Origin: Isoetes taiwanensis
Taxonomy: Eukaryota > Streptophyta > Lycopodiopsida > Isoetales > Isoetaceae
Length of the DNA stretch: 64,000 nucleotides
NCBI GenBank assembly: GCA_021234155.1
Contig: JAJEKV010000046.1
Location: forward strand, 5,831,012 to 5,895,011
Reading direction: 5' to 3'
In this document: positions 22,663 to 34,100 of the stretch, piece after piece
Position numbering within the stretch: the stretch's first letter is position 1
Layout: each line of letters opens with the position of its first letter
Translations under genes and position numbers: made by a program
The notes under the pieces: model-generated
What the model saw: the letters and a program-made list of their open reading frames with translations, nothing else
Told to the model about the DNA's origin: nothing
The model's database searches: none

Positions 22663-23220
22663 ATCAATGGGCTAGAGCTTGAATGGGCATTTCTGAAAAA
22701 GCACTCCAGGGATCTAAAATGCCAAAAAAATTCCCAGTCTCGTCCTGATTTCAGTTTTGTTTCAAGGGATACCGGGTGCCTGAATCCCTAACCCCCTCAC
22801 AATTTTGTATCTAAACTTTACCTTATTATTTTAATAGACTTAGTTATGCCTTGAGAATGCAATAATTCTTGGAATGCCCTTAGAAGATGAGAAATGCAAT
22901 AATTCTAAGGATGTATTACGAATTGTATTTGCAGTTGTTCAATTGTTTGATGTATATAATTCCTTAAATTGTAATAAATTGACAATAAGCTATAACTTGC
23001 ATGAACAAAGGATGCTCAAGGAGCTCTGAATGAAGATGGAGAAAACGAACAAGTTCAAGTATCTATAAGACAAATGCATGTTCACGAAGGTTCCCCTTCA
23101 AATTCAAAATGTTAGCGTGCTCCTTACGCTAAGAGAACACCATTTAATGCATGTTGTCATACAATCTTGCATATGTGCTACAAGATCTTACACACGTGCC
23201 TACACTCCTCCTTTATTTTA
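22663..23220. other. AT-rich stretch, start of a segmental repeat
   Basis: 23.09-23.26 kb is repeated with changes at 23.38-23.58 kb (shared CAAATTCAAAAT, ACACCATT.AATGCAT, TCATACAATCTTG, ACAAGATCTTACACACGTGC). Confidence 0.5.
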
Positions 23221-23224
23221 CAAA

Positions 23225-23760
23225 ATGGAAACCTTATAAAGTTTCCTATCCAAATTAAAAACTTTAATGTAGTATCAAGGGAAACTTAATGTAGTTTCCT
23301 TGGAAACCTAATGTAGTGTCAAGGGAAACTTAATGTAGTTTCCTTGGAAACCTAATGTAGTTCTTTGGAAACCTAATGCAGTTTCAAATTCAAAATATTG
23401 GCGTACTCCTCAAGCTAAAAAGACACCATTAATGCATTTGGGAAAATCTTCCATAAGATCTCACACATGTGGGTAGATTACATTTTGTCATACAATCTTG
23501 AAAATATGCCACAAGATCTTACACACGTGCCTAGATCTTTTTTTTTTTTAAAGCGGAAACCTTATAGAGTTTTCCAAAAGTAAACTACGTGTAGTTTCCA
23601 TAAGGAAACCTTACGAGATTTTCACAACAGGAAACCTAACATAGTATCCATGGAAACTTAATAGAGTTTCAATGGAAACTTGATGTAGTTTCCGTGAAAC
23701 TACAAGTTTCCATTGAAACCATATATGGTTCCACAAGAAACCCCATATGGTTTCCGGCGA
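23225..23760 (+). repeat. GGAAAC...GTTTCC palindromic tandem repeat
   Basis: Units such as GGAAACTTAATGTAGTTTCC, itself an imperfect palindrome, recur with a 24-bp or 48-bp rhythm at 23.27-23.39 and 23.58-23.76 kb. The two clusters are separated by a repeated segment (23.39-23.58 kb). Related words occur at 21.44-21.53 kb. Confidence 0.7.
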
Positions 23761-23764
23761 ACTC

Positions 23765-24420
23765 CAACCAACCAACCCAAATCGGGAGTAGAAAAAACCA
23801 TCCGTCTTGGATGCAGCACGACAAAAACCCTGATATACCGTGTGGCTCTCGCATAGCATTATGCTTTTGCATGAGCACTTTCCTACCCATGTAAAACACG
23901 TCATTGTAGGCCTTTACCTACTTTTTTTAAATCTTAGCTATGCAAGATCCTAATGGCTAAAGTACAGAGAAGAAATGAATCAAATAGTCAAACAATTACT
24001 TCTGTACCTTGGTACTTTTACAAAACACCAAAGCAAACCCAGGAGAGAAAGGGACTAAAACACTATAATGCTAAATGTCTATCAGCGTTAAGAACCCGAA
24101 CAGGATATAACTTCAATCATCAAACCGTTAATACTTCGGTAGTTAGCATCTCCCACCTTATCATTCTCACCCTTCATGTATGAATAGCAGCCACATGTTT
24201 CTGAAACTACATAGCCAAGATTCAGAAGACAAATTGAAATTGTGCATGCTGTTTCAACTTACACCAAATCTACGTCATTAAGTGCACCCCCTGCTTGCAA
24301 TCCTGGTGATCCTAAATAAATAAAATCCAAAATTGGGCTTGTTCAATATTGAAGAGGATGCCGCTTTACACCAGGAAAGGACAACTGTTCCTTCAATGCA
24401 GAAGCTGAGGACCCTCAACA
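23765..24420. other. No gene seen; 3' flank of the HR-like gene
   Basis: Short chance frames only. The right part should be 3' UTR of the minus-strand gene ending at 24421. Confidence 0.4.
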
Positions 24421-25615
24421 TTATACAGCTTTAATTTTATTAAGCTGCTTCTTCTTGATCTTTTTAGAATGAGAATTCTTCATGCCCAAATAAAAGAGAA
24501 GAGCTCCAAAAAGTGATAAATTCTGTTAATACATTTTAATTAACAGGTCAGATTGGCAGGCATATATGTACTCTACTTATTCCAAGTTGATTTAGTACCT
24601 TGAGAAATTGCATGAACTCCCTTGTATAAACTGGGTCGGCAAGATCATAATTGTAGAAGTCGTGTATTACTGGAGTTATTGCTGCCAAAAATAGGAGCTG
24701 CACAGAAGCCATAGCTTCCCCTGTTAACACTGTTTCTAACTTGAAGCAAAATACCATTTGGAAGGGAACTTAAAAATACGAGACAAACCAGAAGATAGGC
24801 TCCCAAGGTGCTGCCAAAAATGAATAAAATAGCACCGAGACTTTCCAGACCTATTGCTGTGATTAAAACGTGTGTCGGCTGTGCAGGAAGAAGAAGAGAT
24901 ATAAGAGAACTGTATATAATTGCATTGCACACATAGAAAACAAACGTTAACCAAGAGTAGCATTATACAAAATCAGGTGGATAGCAATTTTATAGCCATT
25001 TAGGTAAACCCCAGAACACAGAAACAGCACAAAGCCATATCATTTTGTTTACATCGAAAAAACTTTACCTCCATTTCGGGAATACGCAGTCCTAAAGTAT
25101 TTAAGACATGCTGCTTGAATAAGGTATATTTTGGCTGAAAAAACTGTAGAGCGGCTCCTCCGTTTTGATCAAACTCGCTAATCCTGGAATCGAGTTAAGC
25201 ACAATCTAAACTTTAAGAGATTGTTTAAGTGCAATAGCCGCATTTGAAATAAATAGGTGCTATAGAAAACAGAATAACCACAGGTTTACTGAACAGAAGA
25301 CGTTAGTAGTTAAATATAAGGCACTTTCTATACCCCTCTTCTTCTACAAGAAGATAAAGAAGGGCCGGAAAGTGAAATAAGAAAATACATGTTAACTTAA
25401 CAATCTGACAAAAGATTGATCAAAAACCTTCTTTTACAAGGCGAAAACACCAAATCGAAAGGCAAAAGGACGACGGGACTAAACAGGTTCCATATTCAAG
25501 AGAAAAGGGAGCAGGCAGAACGAATCTGGGAAGTTAAAAGCTCTTACTTTTCATAAGCGGCGAGGATAAAGATGGCCGAAAACAGAACCCTTCCGGCGAA
25601 CGAAGTGAAACCCAT
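24421..25615 (-). CDS. HR-like lesion-inducing protein, five exons, intact
   Basis: Exons (minus): 25615-25548, 25183-25069, 24878-24789, 24697-24599, 24522-24421. All introns are GT-AG and the joined frame is open for 157 residues, the family's usual size. It opens MGFTSFAGRVLFSAIFILAA, then YTLFKQHVLNTLGL, IGLESLGAILFIFGSTLGAY, the signature DFYNYD, and NLSLFGALLFYLGMKN with a Lys-rich tail. Hydrophobic stretches at about 5-21, 63-102 and 125-138 suggest a small multi-spanning membrane protein. Family members were named from lesion-mimic screens; their biochemical role is unclear. Exon 4 must use the acceptor TGTGCAG at 24698; the earlier AACAG acceptor breaks the frame. Introns 3 and 4 are only 91 and 76 nt. 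No damage is visible, unlike everything around it. Confidence 0.9.
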
Positions 25616-25720
25616 GCTCGCCCTTCGCGAAACAACTCTGGCGAAACAAAGCAGAAAAATAGAAAGGGAGGGAAGACACTTGAAAATGACCACCCTGTAG
25701 CCTAACCATATCGCAACTTG

Positions 25721-25762
25721 GATATAGTATATTTGTTCCTTGCAGTCTCTGTGCCACGTGGC
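25721..25762 (-). promoter_or_regulatory. G-box and TATA-like element upstream of the HR-like gene
   Basis: A palindromic G-box GCCACGTGGC lies at 25753-25762, about 140 nt before the ATG, with a TATA-like ATATACTATATCC (about 25720-25732) between it and the gene. G-boxes are bound by bZIP and bHLH factors in light, abscisic-acid and stress responses, which would suit this family; the link is inference. Confidence 0.5.
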
Positions 25763-25848
25763 GACGTATTACTGCCCATGAAGTTGAACAGCTACTTTCC
25801 ACAACCATGGTTCCAAACTAGCCTAGCCTGTACCCTCGTTGAATAATT

Positions 25849-25977
25849 TCATTTAGGCTACATCAACCATCTTGTTATTGTTATGCTCAAAACTAATAAG
25901 CTACCATTTGAATTTCATTTAGGCTAGATCAACCATCTTGTTATTGTTATGCTCAAAACTAATAAGCTACCATTTCT
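25849..25977 (+). repeat. 64-66 bp tandem duplication
   Basis: Two nearly identical units share ATTTCATTTAGGCTA, ATCAACCATCTTG and TTATGCTCAAAACTAATAAG. Confidence 0.9.
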
Positions 25978-26034
25978 GTGAATATGTCTATGCATGATGG
26001 TAGCAGGGTTGGACATATGACGATGTTAGCCTAA

Positions 26035-26063
26035 TAGATAGATAGATATTATTTTAACGTCCA
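26035..26063 (-). mobile_element. Non-LTR 3' end with (TCTA)n tail, copy 2
   Basis: The minus strand reads TTGGACGTTAAAATAAT followed by (ATCT)n. It shares GGACGTTAAAA with the copies at 40.47 and 1.28 kb but has a tetranucleotide tail. Little of the body can be aligned. Confidence 0.4.
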
Positions 26064-26474
26064 AGAGGAGGGTCATCAATAGTGGTCCATGGTCCAATTT
26101 TCGTGAATCGTATATAAAGGGATCAAATTCTCCAATAGTGGATCAACCACATAATTATCATATCGATCTAAACAATTGGATGAAGTGGAGGACAAAAGGC
26201 CTTTGTTCCTAACCATTAAACATTGATCCACGTTTGGAGCTTCAACTATCCTGAGATAAACCCTCTTCAGAGGGAGTTTTATGGATAATATGTATCCAAT
26301 TGTTTTGAACAACAATTCACATAATACATAGTTCTTAAAAAAAAAACGTGTATTCTACCCATTAATTACATTTTAGAATACTCTTATGTATTCAACAGGT
26401 ATTTTATGTTTTTGAACTACCATTAAGCGCCCCCACCCCCCTCCCCAAAAAAGGGGGTATTTTATTTTTTCTAA

Positions 26475-26622
26475 TTACTGTGGGTGAAAGTGAAGTTACC
26501 CTCATTATGGGTCGTGGCACAATCATGATCGTTGGTTATTCTACTGGATGGAATCACCAACCGTTGGGATTGCACCACATTAGCCTACCAAGGGTAACTT
26601 CATTTTCACCCAGTTACTGTGG
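26475..26622. mobile_element. Foldback MITE with 9-bp target duplication
   Basis: TTACTGTGG at 26475-26483 and again at 26614-26622 flanks a 130-bp segment whose halves are imperfect inverted repeats over about 60 bp (GTGAAAGTGAAGTTACCCT against GTGAAAATGAAGTTACCCT, then GTGGCACAATC against GTGGTGCAATC). A 9-bp duplication is typical of Mutator-like elements. Because GGGTG can belong to either the repeat or the duplication, 7-9 bp is possible, so hAT (8 bp) is an alternative. Confidence 0.7.
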
Positions 26623-26724
26623 CTGGGAATTATTATGTCATATGGTTTTATCCTAATTCCTATGGCATAGGGTATAGGCCTATACTCCTAGGGGCATTGT
26701 ACATAGTATATATTCCTACAATCA

Positions 26725-27140
26725 TGTGTATAAGTGTATAGACCTATCCTAAGTCTTGCATATGGGTCTATACTCATAAGTGTATATGTGCCCAAGTATA
26801 TTGGCCTTATAGGCCTTAGTGTATTGGCTATCCTATATAATAATTCTGGGATTTCTATCTGTGCCTCAGCCCAGATCGATGGCCCAGACTTTTCCTTTGT
26901 CCGTCGGCCCTCGTTGACAACCTAGATCTCGCCATTTGGCATGATCTTTGCTCTGGAAAAATGATAAGTGAAAGACACTTATTTCTTACATGTATTCAGT
27001 GTATAGCTCTATCCTAATTGTAGCCTATAATTGTGTATATAAGTGTATAGGCCTATCCTATTTGTAGCCTATAGGCTTATACTTCTAAGTGTATATGTGC
27101 CCAAGTATATTGGCCCTACAAGCCTTAGTGTATTGGCTAT
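26725..27140 (+). repeat. Duplicated ~100-bp segment
   Basis: TAAGTGTATATGTGCCCAAG, TATATTGGCC and CCTTAGTGTATTGGCTAT occur at 26.78-26.83 and 27.09-27.14 kb, each preceded by GTATAGxCCTATCCTA. The intervening sequence (26.84-27.00 kb) is unrelated. Confidence 0.75.
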
Positions 27141-27144
27141 ATAC

Positions 27145-27915
27145 TAAAAAATGTACAGGTAATACTCATAATACGTATTTTATTTATAATATATGTATTC
27201 TAGTCTACTTATATAAAAAAAACTAAAATACTTTAAAAATACTTAGTATAGATATTTTAAACATGTTGTTTTCTATGTATTTTACAACACTGCATTAGAT
27301 CAAGATCTTTCTAGCCATGCAACTTAATTGACAACTAGAAAAGGCACGCCAGGGATTGTGGCCAAGCAAGATAAAACTAAAAACTATACTTGTAGAATAA
27401 AATTAACATGGAAAATTTCTATGGAACTGATTCTTGAGTGCATGTATGAATTTGGTATCAATGTCATTAATGTCTTCTTCCAAGTTATGAGTCTTGCTAC
27501 TTTGTATTATTCACCTTTTTTCTTAAGCTTTTTGCTCAAACATGACATATGGGTAGAATCACTAAATATAAATTTCTTTTTTAAAATAATCATGATGTTG
27601 CACTATACATCTAAGGGGAGTGAGAAAGTTGTTGGGTCTGCTTTTTTGCACTAATATGTTGACTCATTGCTTTATGTTCATCTTTGCGCACATACTTAGG
27701 GATTCAAATCTAGGTAGGAATTCAAATCTAGGAAGGATACTTGCAAAAAGGACTTACATTTTCTAAATATTTTATGAAATTTGCTACATGTTTCCTGGAG
27801 GAAAAGAGTTTCGTGAAGTTTACTACATGCTCCCTGGAGGATTTCCTGCATGTTTTATACATGTGTAAATGCTTGTTTAATATCATGCTTCTGCTAAGCT
27901 ATCTTGATTCATAAA
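27145..27915. other. AT-rich stretch, no gene seen
   Basis: One 108-residue frame on the plus strand is Phe/Leu-rich and shows no family resemblance. TAGGxATTCAAATCTAGG is repeated in tandem at 27.7 kb. Confidence 0.4.
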
Positions 27916-27920
27916 GAGCC

Positions 27921-28084
27921 ATAATGCCACGGTTCTATTGCGATAGCAATAGAACTGACATTCCTTGGATGGGGACGCCCTAGCTTGCATCTCCTATTTA
28001 TATCGCCTCCTTCCTCATTTCTAGTTATCGGCGTTCTCTTGAGTTCCTTTCCATTCTCCTCATTTCTGGCTCCACAAGTCTGTT
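27921..28084 (+). promoter_or_regulatory. Hairpin plus TATA leader, copy 1
   Basis: GCCACGGTTCTATTG..CAATAGAAC forms a 9-10 bp stem with a 6-nt loop, followed about 45 nt on by CTATTTATATCGCC (TATA-like) and a pyrimidine-rich leader TTCCTCATTTCTAGTTATCG. The same 165-bp block recurs at 34789-34955, after which the sequences diverge. It looks like a core promoter with its transcribed leader, as in the U3/R part of an LTR. Confidence 0.55.
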
Positions 28085-29945
28085 CCTTCCATGCCTCTTC
28101 TCCTACCAGGTACTCCTACCAAGTACGAATCAATTTTGAGTACGAATCAATTTTTACTTTCTTCGTTGCCGGTATGAATCAAAATCCTGTGTGGGATATG
28201 GTTTTACGGGCATATGGTTCGAGTTTTCACAAGTCTTTGATGGTTTGTTTGCCATGACTTTGAATCGGCCGAGTCCTTTAGATGATATGATGTCATGGCC
28301 TTGGTGTCGGTTAACCACTTTGATAGTCTTGATTCACGGAATCATTTGTTCCTTTTCTATCCTTGGATTTGTCCGTAGTTTTTAGATCTATTCTTGCTTG
28401 GTTTGGGCACAACGATTTGCATATATAGACAGTTCGTTTGTAAAGCTAGGTTATTCTCGAAGCGGGTTTTTGTTGATGGCATAGAGGGGGTCAAGATTAA
28501 GGTTTAAATTGGTTCGTCACTTTCCATTTTCTGCTTGAGCTTTTGGGAACAAATTGCCCTGCTTCTTCCCAATTATTGCTTGTGTGTGTTTTCTTAAAGT
28601 TTTTGCGGGTAAAGGGAAAGCTACAAGAAAGCTGCGGCTTAACCTTTGGTTGGGCCAATTTCGGATGGGCTTGATCCGATTTACTAGCATTATCGAATGG
28701 GGCGGTTTGTGGCTTCTTTGCATAAGTTTCAAGCAACGATCGATTGGAGGATTTCGATCTCACGAGGATTAAATGCGGGATTAGCTCTCACCGATGGTGG
28801 CGGGTTTGATTTGATTCTTGTTTAGTTCGATTTGGTTTGGTTGATTACGTGTGGCGAGTAGTTCTTTGGCCCGGTAGTTTTCTATCTCCCGCCATGTTAA
28901 GCTGACAAATTTCTTTAGATCGTTTTCCTTTGCCCTATTGCCTCTCGACCTACCCAGATCTATCTTACGCCTTGTTTTCTTCATTTGATTACGGCTTTTT
29001 CTTTCTCTGCGAAATCCACCGCCTTCTGACCTTCCGCCTTACATTTGCCGCCTCTTCGTTACGTGGAAGGCATGCGCTGCGTGGCGAGGTCCACGTGGCG
29101 GCACCATTTGCAGCCGGATCATCCGGAAGCGGCCCGCGGTTCTGCTACACCTTTCGATGATGGCTACACCATGCCATCGGTGGTGAGCCCCCCTTACGGT
29201 GCTCACTTTTTGTTTCTACATTTTAAACCTTAAAGGGTCATTTTATGAATTTTTACCTCTGAATTATTAAATTTTCATAGACCCTTGGCATTTTAATTGG
29301 TTATACCTTGTTGCTCCCTAGTCCAGAGTGCCCTAGCGTTTCCTTGTCTTGCGATGGATTGAGTAGTCGTTAGTACCTCAAATGGTTGTTGTTGTGCGAT
29401 CGTTCTCGGTTCCATGGCTTCACTATCTTTGTGATATATGCACGATTTGACTTAGAAAAGGTTGTTGTTTTTTAATTTCGATAGAATGCCTTTGGCTAAG
29501 GTTGAGTTTTTCTATGAAGCTTGGGTTTTATTCCGTCTTGGTGTGTGTGTCTAGTGGTTTTTTTTTTTTTACCTTTATTATCTATTGGTAGATTGCTTTG
29601 AGTTTTTCATAATTGATCTAGGATTAGTTGGGCTCGATTTGAACATGTAAATAGTGACTCACGTCATCCATCCGTCCATTACGTTCCTTGCCCCTTCTCA
29701 CTTCTATTCTATTCCCTCTAGCTTAGAGCTCAATGGTGTATCTCATTTGTCAAGTTCGTAGTGGCAAGGGATTTTCTCTTTTTTTCCTGGTGACTCTTTG
29801 TTTAGTCTCTATATAGACAGGTTGTTCCAAGGAATGATCATGCTAACATCAAATCATTTGTTCACCACGAAACGCTTTGACGAGATGTTTTTTACTCGGG
29901 ATTGTGTTTATCCAAGGTGCCTCATTCTTGACATGCAAGATTCCC
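28085..29945. other. Non-coding stretch downstream of the leader
   Basis: Short frames only. It includes a GC-rich patch at 29.05-29.2 kb (TACGTGGAAGG, CGCTGCGTGGCGAGG) and a poly-T run at 29.56 kb. I see no gene. Confidence 0.35.
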
Positions 29946-30389
29946 ATGGTGCTTCGATCGGCTCCCGAAATCGACTTCGGGAGCCAGCCGGGTTCGCCCA
30001 AGCGAACCCAGGAAATTCGCTTAGGCGAACCCAGGGATTCGCCCAGGCGAACCCAGAAAGTTGACGTGGCGGTGAGGTGGCGCTACCTACCGGCTTCGCC
30101 CAAGCGAACCCGAACCATGGTTAACCCGCAGGCGGGTCGGATCGGCACAGGGGTGGCGTGTGCGAACTCCCACCCCCACCGGGCGGGCTCCCCAGTCAAA
30201 TCGGGCCCGAATAAAGTCGGTCGTCAGCGGACGGAATCGCACGGGTGCCCAGGGGCAGAGGCGGATTCGGCCGGGCTGGCGAACCCAGTCAAATCGGCCG
30301 GGCCCGGTCAGTCGGGGGGCGGTCAGCGCCGGGGAGGGCCAGTACTGGTAATACACCCAAATATGCGGAGACAAGTGAAGTCGCCGTCG

Positions 30390-30835
30390 TCTGAACCACA
30401 GAATGCAACACAAGGAATATCACACCGTTCGCCCAAATCGGGGACCCAGGAAAGGCAAAAGCGATTAAATATGATGCAAGATAAAGCCCTTTGTTCTTGC
30501 CCACCGGAGCAAATTTCTTGAACAAATTTTTCTACTGGCTCACGAATAACCGGAGCAAATTTCTTGAACAAATTTTTCTACTGGCTCACGAATAACCGAT
30601 TGATCCGATTCGACGAATTCGTAGATATTCTTCTCATCAATATGAGGATCGAATGGACGAGTAGATTGATTGATTGACGATCTTTGAAGGAAGAGAATCG
30701 ATCGGGTAGCAAAAGTAACGGAAAAACCAGGCGACGGAGCCGGAATGCAAGCTGAAGCATGGGATTAATGTGGCCCTGCATTGAGAAGCTTATGAGGAGG
30801 GCATGAGGCTCCGGAATGATTTCTTCTTCCGCCAT
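30390..30835 (-). pseudogene. UDP-glycosyltransferase N-terminal fragment
   Basis: From ATG at 30835 the minus strand gives MAEEEIIPEPHALLISFSMQ then GHINPMLQLAFRL, the plant family 1 glycosyltransferase start with the catalytic His (QGHxNP). A frame change follows; another frame resumes NQSTRPFDPHIDEKNIYEF, SVIREPVEKFVQEICSGGQ and SCIIFNRFCLSWVPDLGERC, matching the family's conserved N-terminal domain in order. Homology fades near 30390 where the GC-rich arm begins. The sugar-donor PSPG box is absent, so it cannot be an active enzyme. A 47-bp tandem duplication sits inside it. The ATG almost abuts the right arm, as expected for a captured fragment. Confidence 0.75.
30501..30596 (+). repeat. 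47-bp tandem duplication in the UGT fragment
   Basis: CCGGAGCAAATTTCTTGAAC through GGCTCACGAATAA occurs twice in succession without change; it disturbs the former coding frame. Confidence 0.9.
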
Positions 30836-31123
30836 AGCCAGACGGTGCTTCGATCGGGGCCTGACCGATGTGACCTGCCAGGATTCGCCTAAGCGAACCC
30901 GTGCGGGGCTACCCCTGCCACCTGTGGCCAAGCCACCGCCATTTTCCCGCCCCCTTGGCCTTGGCTCCTTAACCCGGGTTTGGGTTCGCCCGGGCGAACC
31001 CGGGGAAATTCGCCCGCGTCGTAGCCCGTCCCTGCGGTTCGCTGGGCGAATCCGGTCATCGCCAGCGAATCTTGGGGGTTCGCTGGCCGAATCCGGCAGC
31101 ACTGACCCGATTTCGGGAGCCAA

Positions 31124-34100
31124 TAAAGTGGGCGAGATTCCCATTGATGGTAAGACTTTAGCATGGCACCTTCGTGTATGCATGGACCTTTTGGAGAGGT
31201 TGTAAGGTGTTGATCTTACATTAGCAGGGATATGCTTAGGTTGCCACTTGTTAACCATACATTGGCTTGCTGTGGGTTGGTGCGCTAGTTGTTGACAGGT
31301 TGTTTGTCTAATTTTAATATGCGTCAGTCATCCCATGAGAGTGCTTGTTGGTTCATTTCAAGTTTGTGCATCTAGTTTTTACGGGTTACATTGCACGTGT
31401 TTGGGCATCATTATCAATCCAGAATTTTTAATAGGCGCATTCTGTTCATTTCTAGCATTCTCTCCCCCTTATTTTCCTTCTCGTTTTGGTTGCATGCTTG
31501 CGCTCATTTCTAGTGTTGCAATAGCCTCGGCTTCTCCTAGTTCTTAGTCATGCTTCATGTCCATTCTGGCGACTGCTTATGGTCAATTGTCGTGTTGTTT
31601 GTTTACTGGTTGGGGGTATTTCTAGATACCCACAATTGTTCCATCTTTTTGATCAGCACAGATTAGAGTTGAGATATGCGTAACTATTGGGGCTTGATTT
31701 CTTTTCCTTTATTCTAAGTCCATTTTTCTATTATTTCATTCTTTTGTTATATATATTAGATTGAGCATGTCTGCATAGATGTAGGTCTCTCCGGTTGCAA
31801 CCTTAGTTGTGATTTTATTTTTGGGCTCCACATCATTGGCACACATGCCTCAAGTTGCATTTTTCTATTTTCGATTGTTATGACAAGATTAACGTGTAGT
31901 ATTCATTCCTTGCTTAGTCGTTTTTGCTTGCTTATGATTTATCTTTGGTTTTGCTTTGTTTTTTAAGGCTGTTTTGTTTCTATGCGTGCGTGCTTAATTT
32001 AGAGTCGCAAGAGTTTTTTATTTTATTTGTTCTTTTCATTTCTGGTATATCCAATTTCCCTTGCTAAAATTTCCCACTTTGACCTTTTCTATTTTTGCAC
32101 CATTGATGAGAGATTCTTTGTTCCAGATGCTTCTTCGATTCCGTTTTTCCTTCGGCTCATCTTTGGTTCCTTTTGCGCTATTATCCTATTAGGTTCCATA
32201 GGTCGCATTGTTGCAGTTTTTTGTTAGAAGTTTGATCATGGTCTTATTTTTTCCATTTCTTGGCATGTCACTATCTCGCTATGTTCTTTGCTTTGTTTCC
32301 TATTCTCGATTCTGTTATCTATCTTATTTCTCCATTTGTTGACATGTTCGCAGCCTCACTATGTTCTTTTGCTTCATTCCCTATTCTTAATTCCTCCATC
32401 TATCTTGCTTGTTTTTGTCATCAGGTTTCTCTTTCACTTGCTAATCCCCATCTTCTCTTCCTTTACGTTCAAGTTCTATCATAGATGTCTCGTCCCATTC
32501 AACCGTTTTTGCATTACTGGTCCCGGTTGCTCTGTGGCTTCTTTTACTCCATGTATTTTGTGATGTGCTCTTCGTCTATTTTTCATTCCTCTATATCTTC
32601 CAGTAGTTGTGCTATGTCCATCTATTCTTGATCCCATTTTCCGTCCACTTCATTTGCTTCGTTTTTTCTAAGGTTGCTCTAAGGTCCTATATAGTTCTCG
32701 AGCTTTATTTCTTTTTGTATGCGTAGGTCAGTGCACGCTCCTTTCTCATATGTTCTCAGTTGTTTCTCATGATTGCCTTTGAGGGCGTATGCACGCTTTT
32801 TTGTCATATGTTCTCAGTTTTTGCATTGTGCGACCTTAGCCCATTTGTTTTCTATGTTCCAGGTTGTTTCTTGTGCATTCCTTCTTTTGTTCCTATGTTC
32901 CATGTTGTTCTTTTTTGTTTTTGGTGCCATTGTTCTTTTGCATTTTTTGGTCACGTTGGTTCGGTCACTTTCATTGCTCTCTGGGCCACAGTGTGTTCTT
33001 TTACTGACATTGCCCCATTTGTTGGACCATTAATTTCTGTTCTTCGTTCATGTTGGATAGGCCGCTATGTACATCTTGCATCCTCATAAACTTGTTATTA
33101 GATGTTCACAGAGTTGCATTTCTCTTGGTCTTTCAGTTGTCTCCTCTACGAGCATACACGCCCCCCTTAGGCCTTTATGTATGTGGACGCCTTTGTCTTT
33201 CTTGTTCCTTGCATGTTCGTCATGTTTTTGATTTTCTTATTCTGATTCCTTTGTTTCCTATTCGTTCATTTGTTACTATGTTCCATGTTGTTCTTCTTTG
33301 CCCCTTTCGTAGAATTGTTCTACTTGAGATGTTTGGTCACGTTGATTCAACACTTTCATTGCTCTATTGGCCACATTATGTTCTTTTGCGGATATTATTT
33401 TTGTCCAGTATTTTTATTATCCTATCATTCATGCTGGATAGGTCCCTTTGTATGTCTTGCATGTTTTAGATGTTCGTGTGCTCCTTTGCTTCATTTTTGC
33501 ACCCGTTGTTCTCTGCTCATTTTACCCGATTTGGCCATTATCCCTGTTAATCTCTATAGCCTCACTTGCCTCGTGATTTCGGACTTTCTCATTTGGTTTT
33601 GCTCTCCAAGCCTGCGTATTGCTTCATTCTGGCGTGTTCACACTGTTTTACGTATTCATATTGCTCGACATGTTTTTTATCTATGTTATAGTTATCTTAT
33701 CCCTTATGTATTTGGCCTATTATTGTCTCATTTACCCAATCGCTCTCGTTATTATTGTGCACATTTATATGTCTATTCCAGGTCTCCCTCTGTGCCTTGC
33801 ATGCTCCTTCTGGTCCTTGAGTTCTTTTATCCTGTTAGCCTCTTCTATTTTTTTTATTCCAGTCACGGTCTCTTTAAAATTTGGACCCATTTGCTGAGTT
33901 GTTTCATAGGTAAACTAGTGTATAGCAATTTCTTTGCTTATCTCTTTGATTGAAACTCATCTCTCTTGCCCTCGTTGTTTTCATAGCATCTTGTTTTTGG
34001 CAGTTTTTCCATTTAAATTGGTCCCTTTAGATTTGTCATTAGGATATTCGTTGTGTCTAATGCGTTTTGTAAGGTTCTTACTCGTTGTCCCATTAATCCT

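Larger units (their letters stand above)
29948..31123. mobile_element. GC-rich palindrome-studded segment carrying a UGT fragment
   Basis: Two GC-rich arms (about 29948-30350 and 30844-31123) carry many TTCGCCxxxGCGAA palindromes, at least four in each arm in slightly different forms. GGCTCCCGAAATCG at 29960 recurs inverted at 31110-31123; at the left end it is also one arm of a local hairpin. GGTGCTTCGATCGG occurs in direct orientation at 29948 and 30844. Between the arms lies lower-GC sequence with a glycosyltransferase fragment. Terminal inverted repeats plus repeated subterminal motifs around a host gene fragment fit a Pack-type DNA transposon, but no target duplication was found. Confidence 0.45.

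Noticed and set aside
24708-24788. Retention of intron 3 in the HR-like gene as coding sequence
   Set aside because: Reading through gives VCLVFLSSLPNGILLQVRN and so on, which interrupts the conserved LGAYLLLL segment; splicing at 24789/24697 restores it exactly.
30087-30521. Arg/Pro/Gly-rich frames on both strands in the GC-rich arm
   Set aside because: GC-rich palindromic repeats stay open in several frames at once; only the glycosyltransferase frame matches a family.
30836-31258. N-terminal extension of the glycosyltransferase frame
   Set aside because: The frame is open upstream of the ATG only because the GC-rich arm lacks stops; the family starts at MAEEE.
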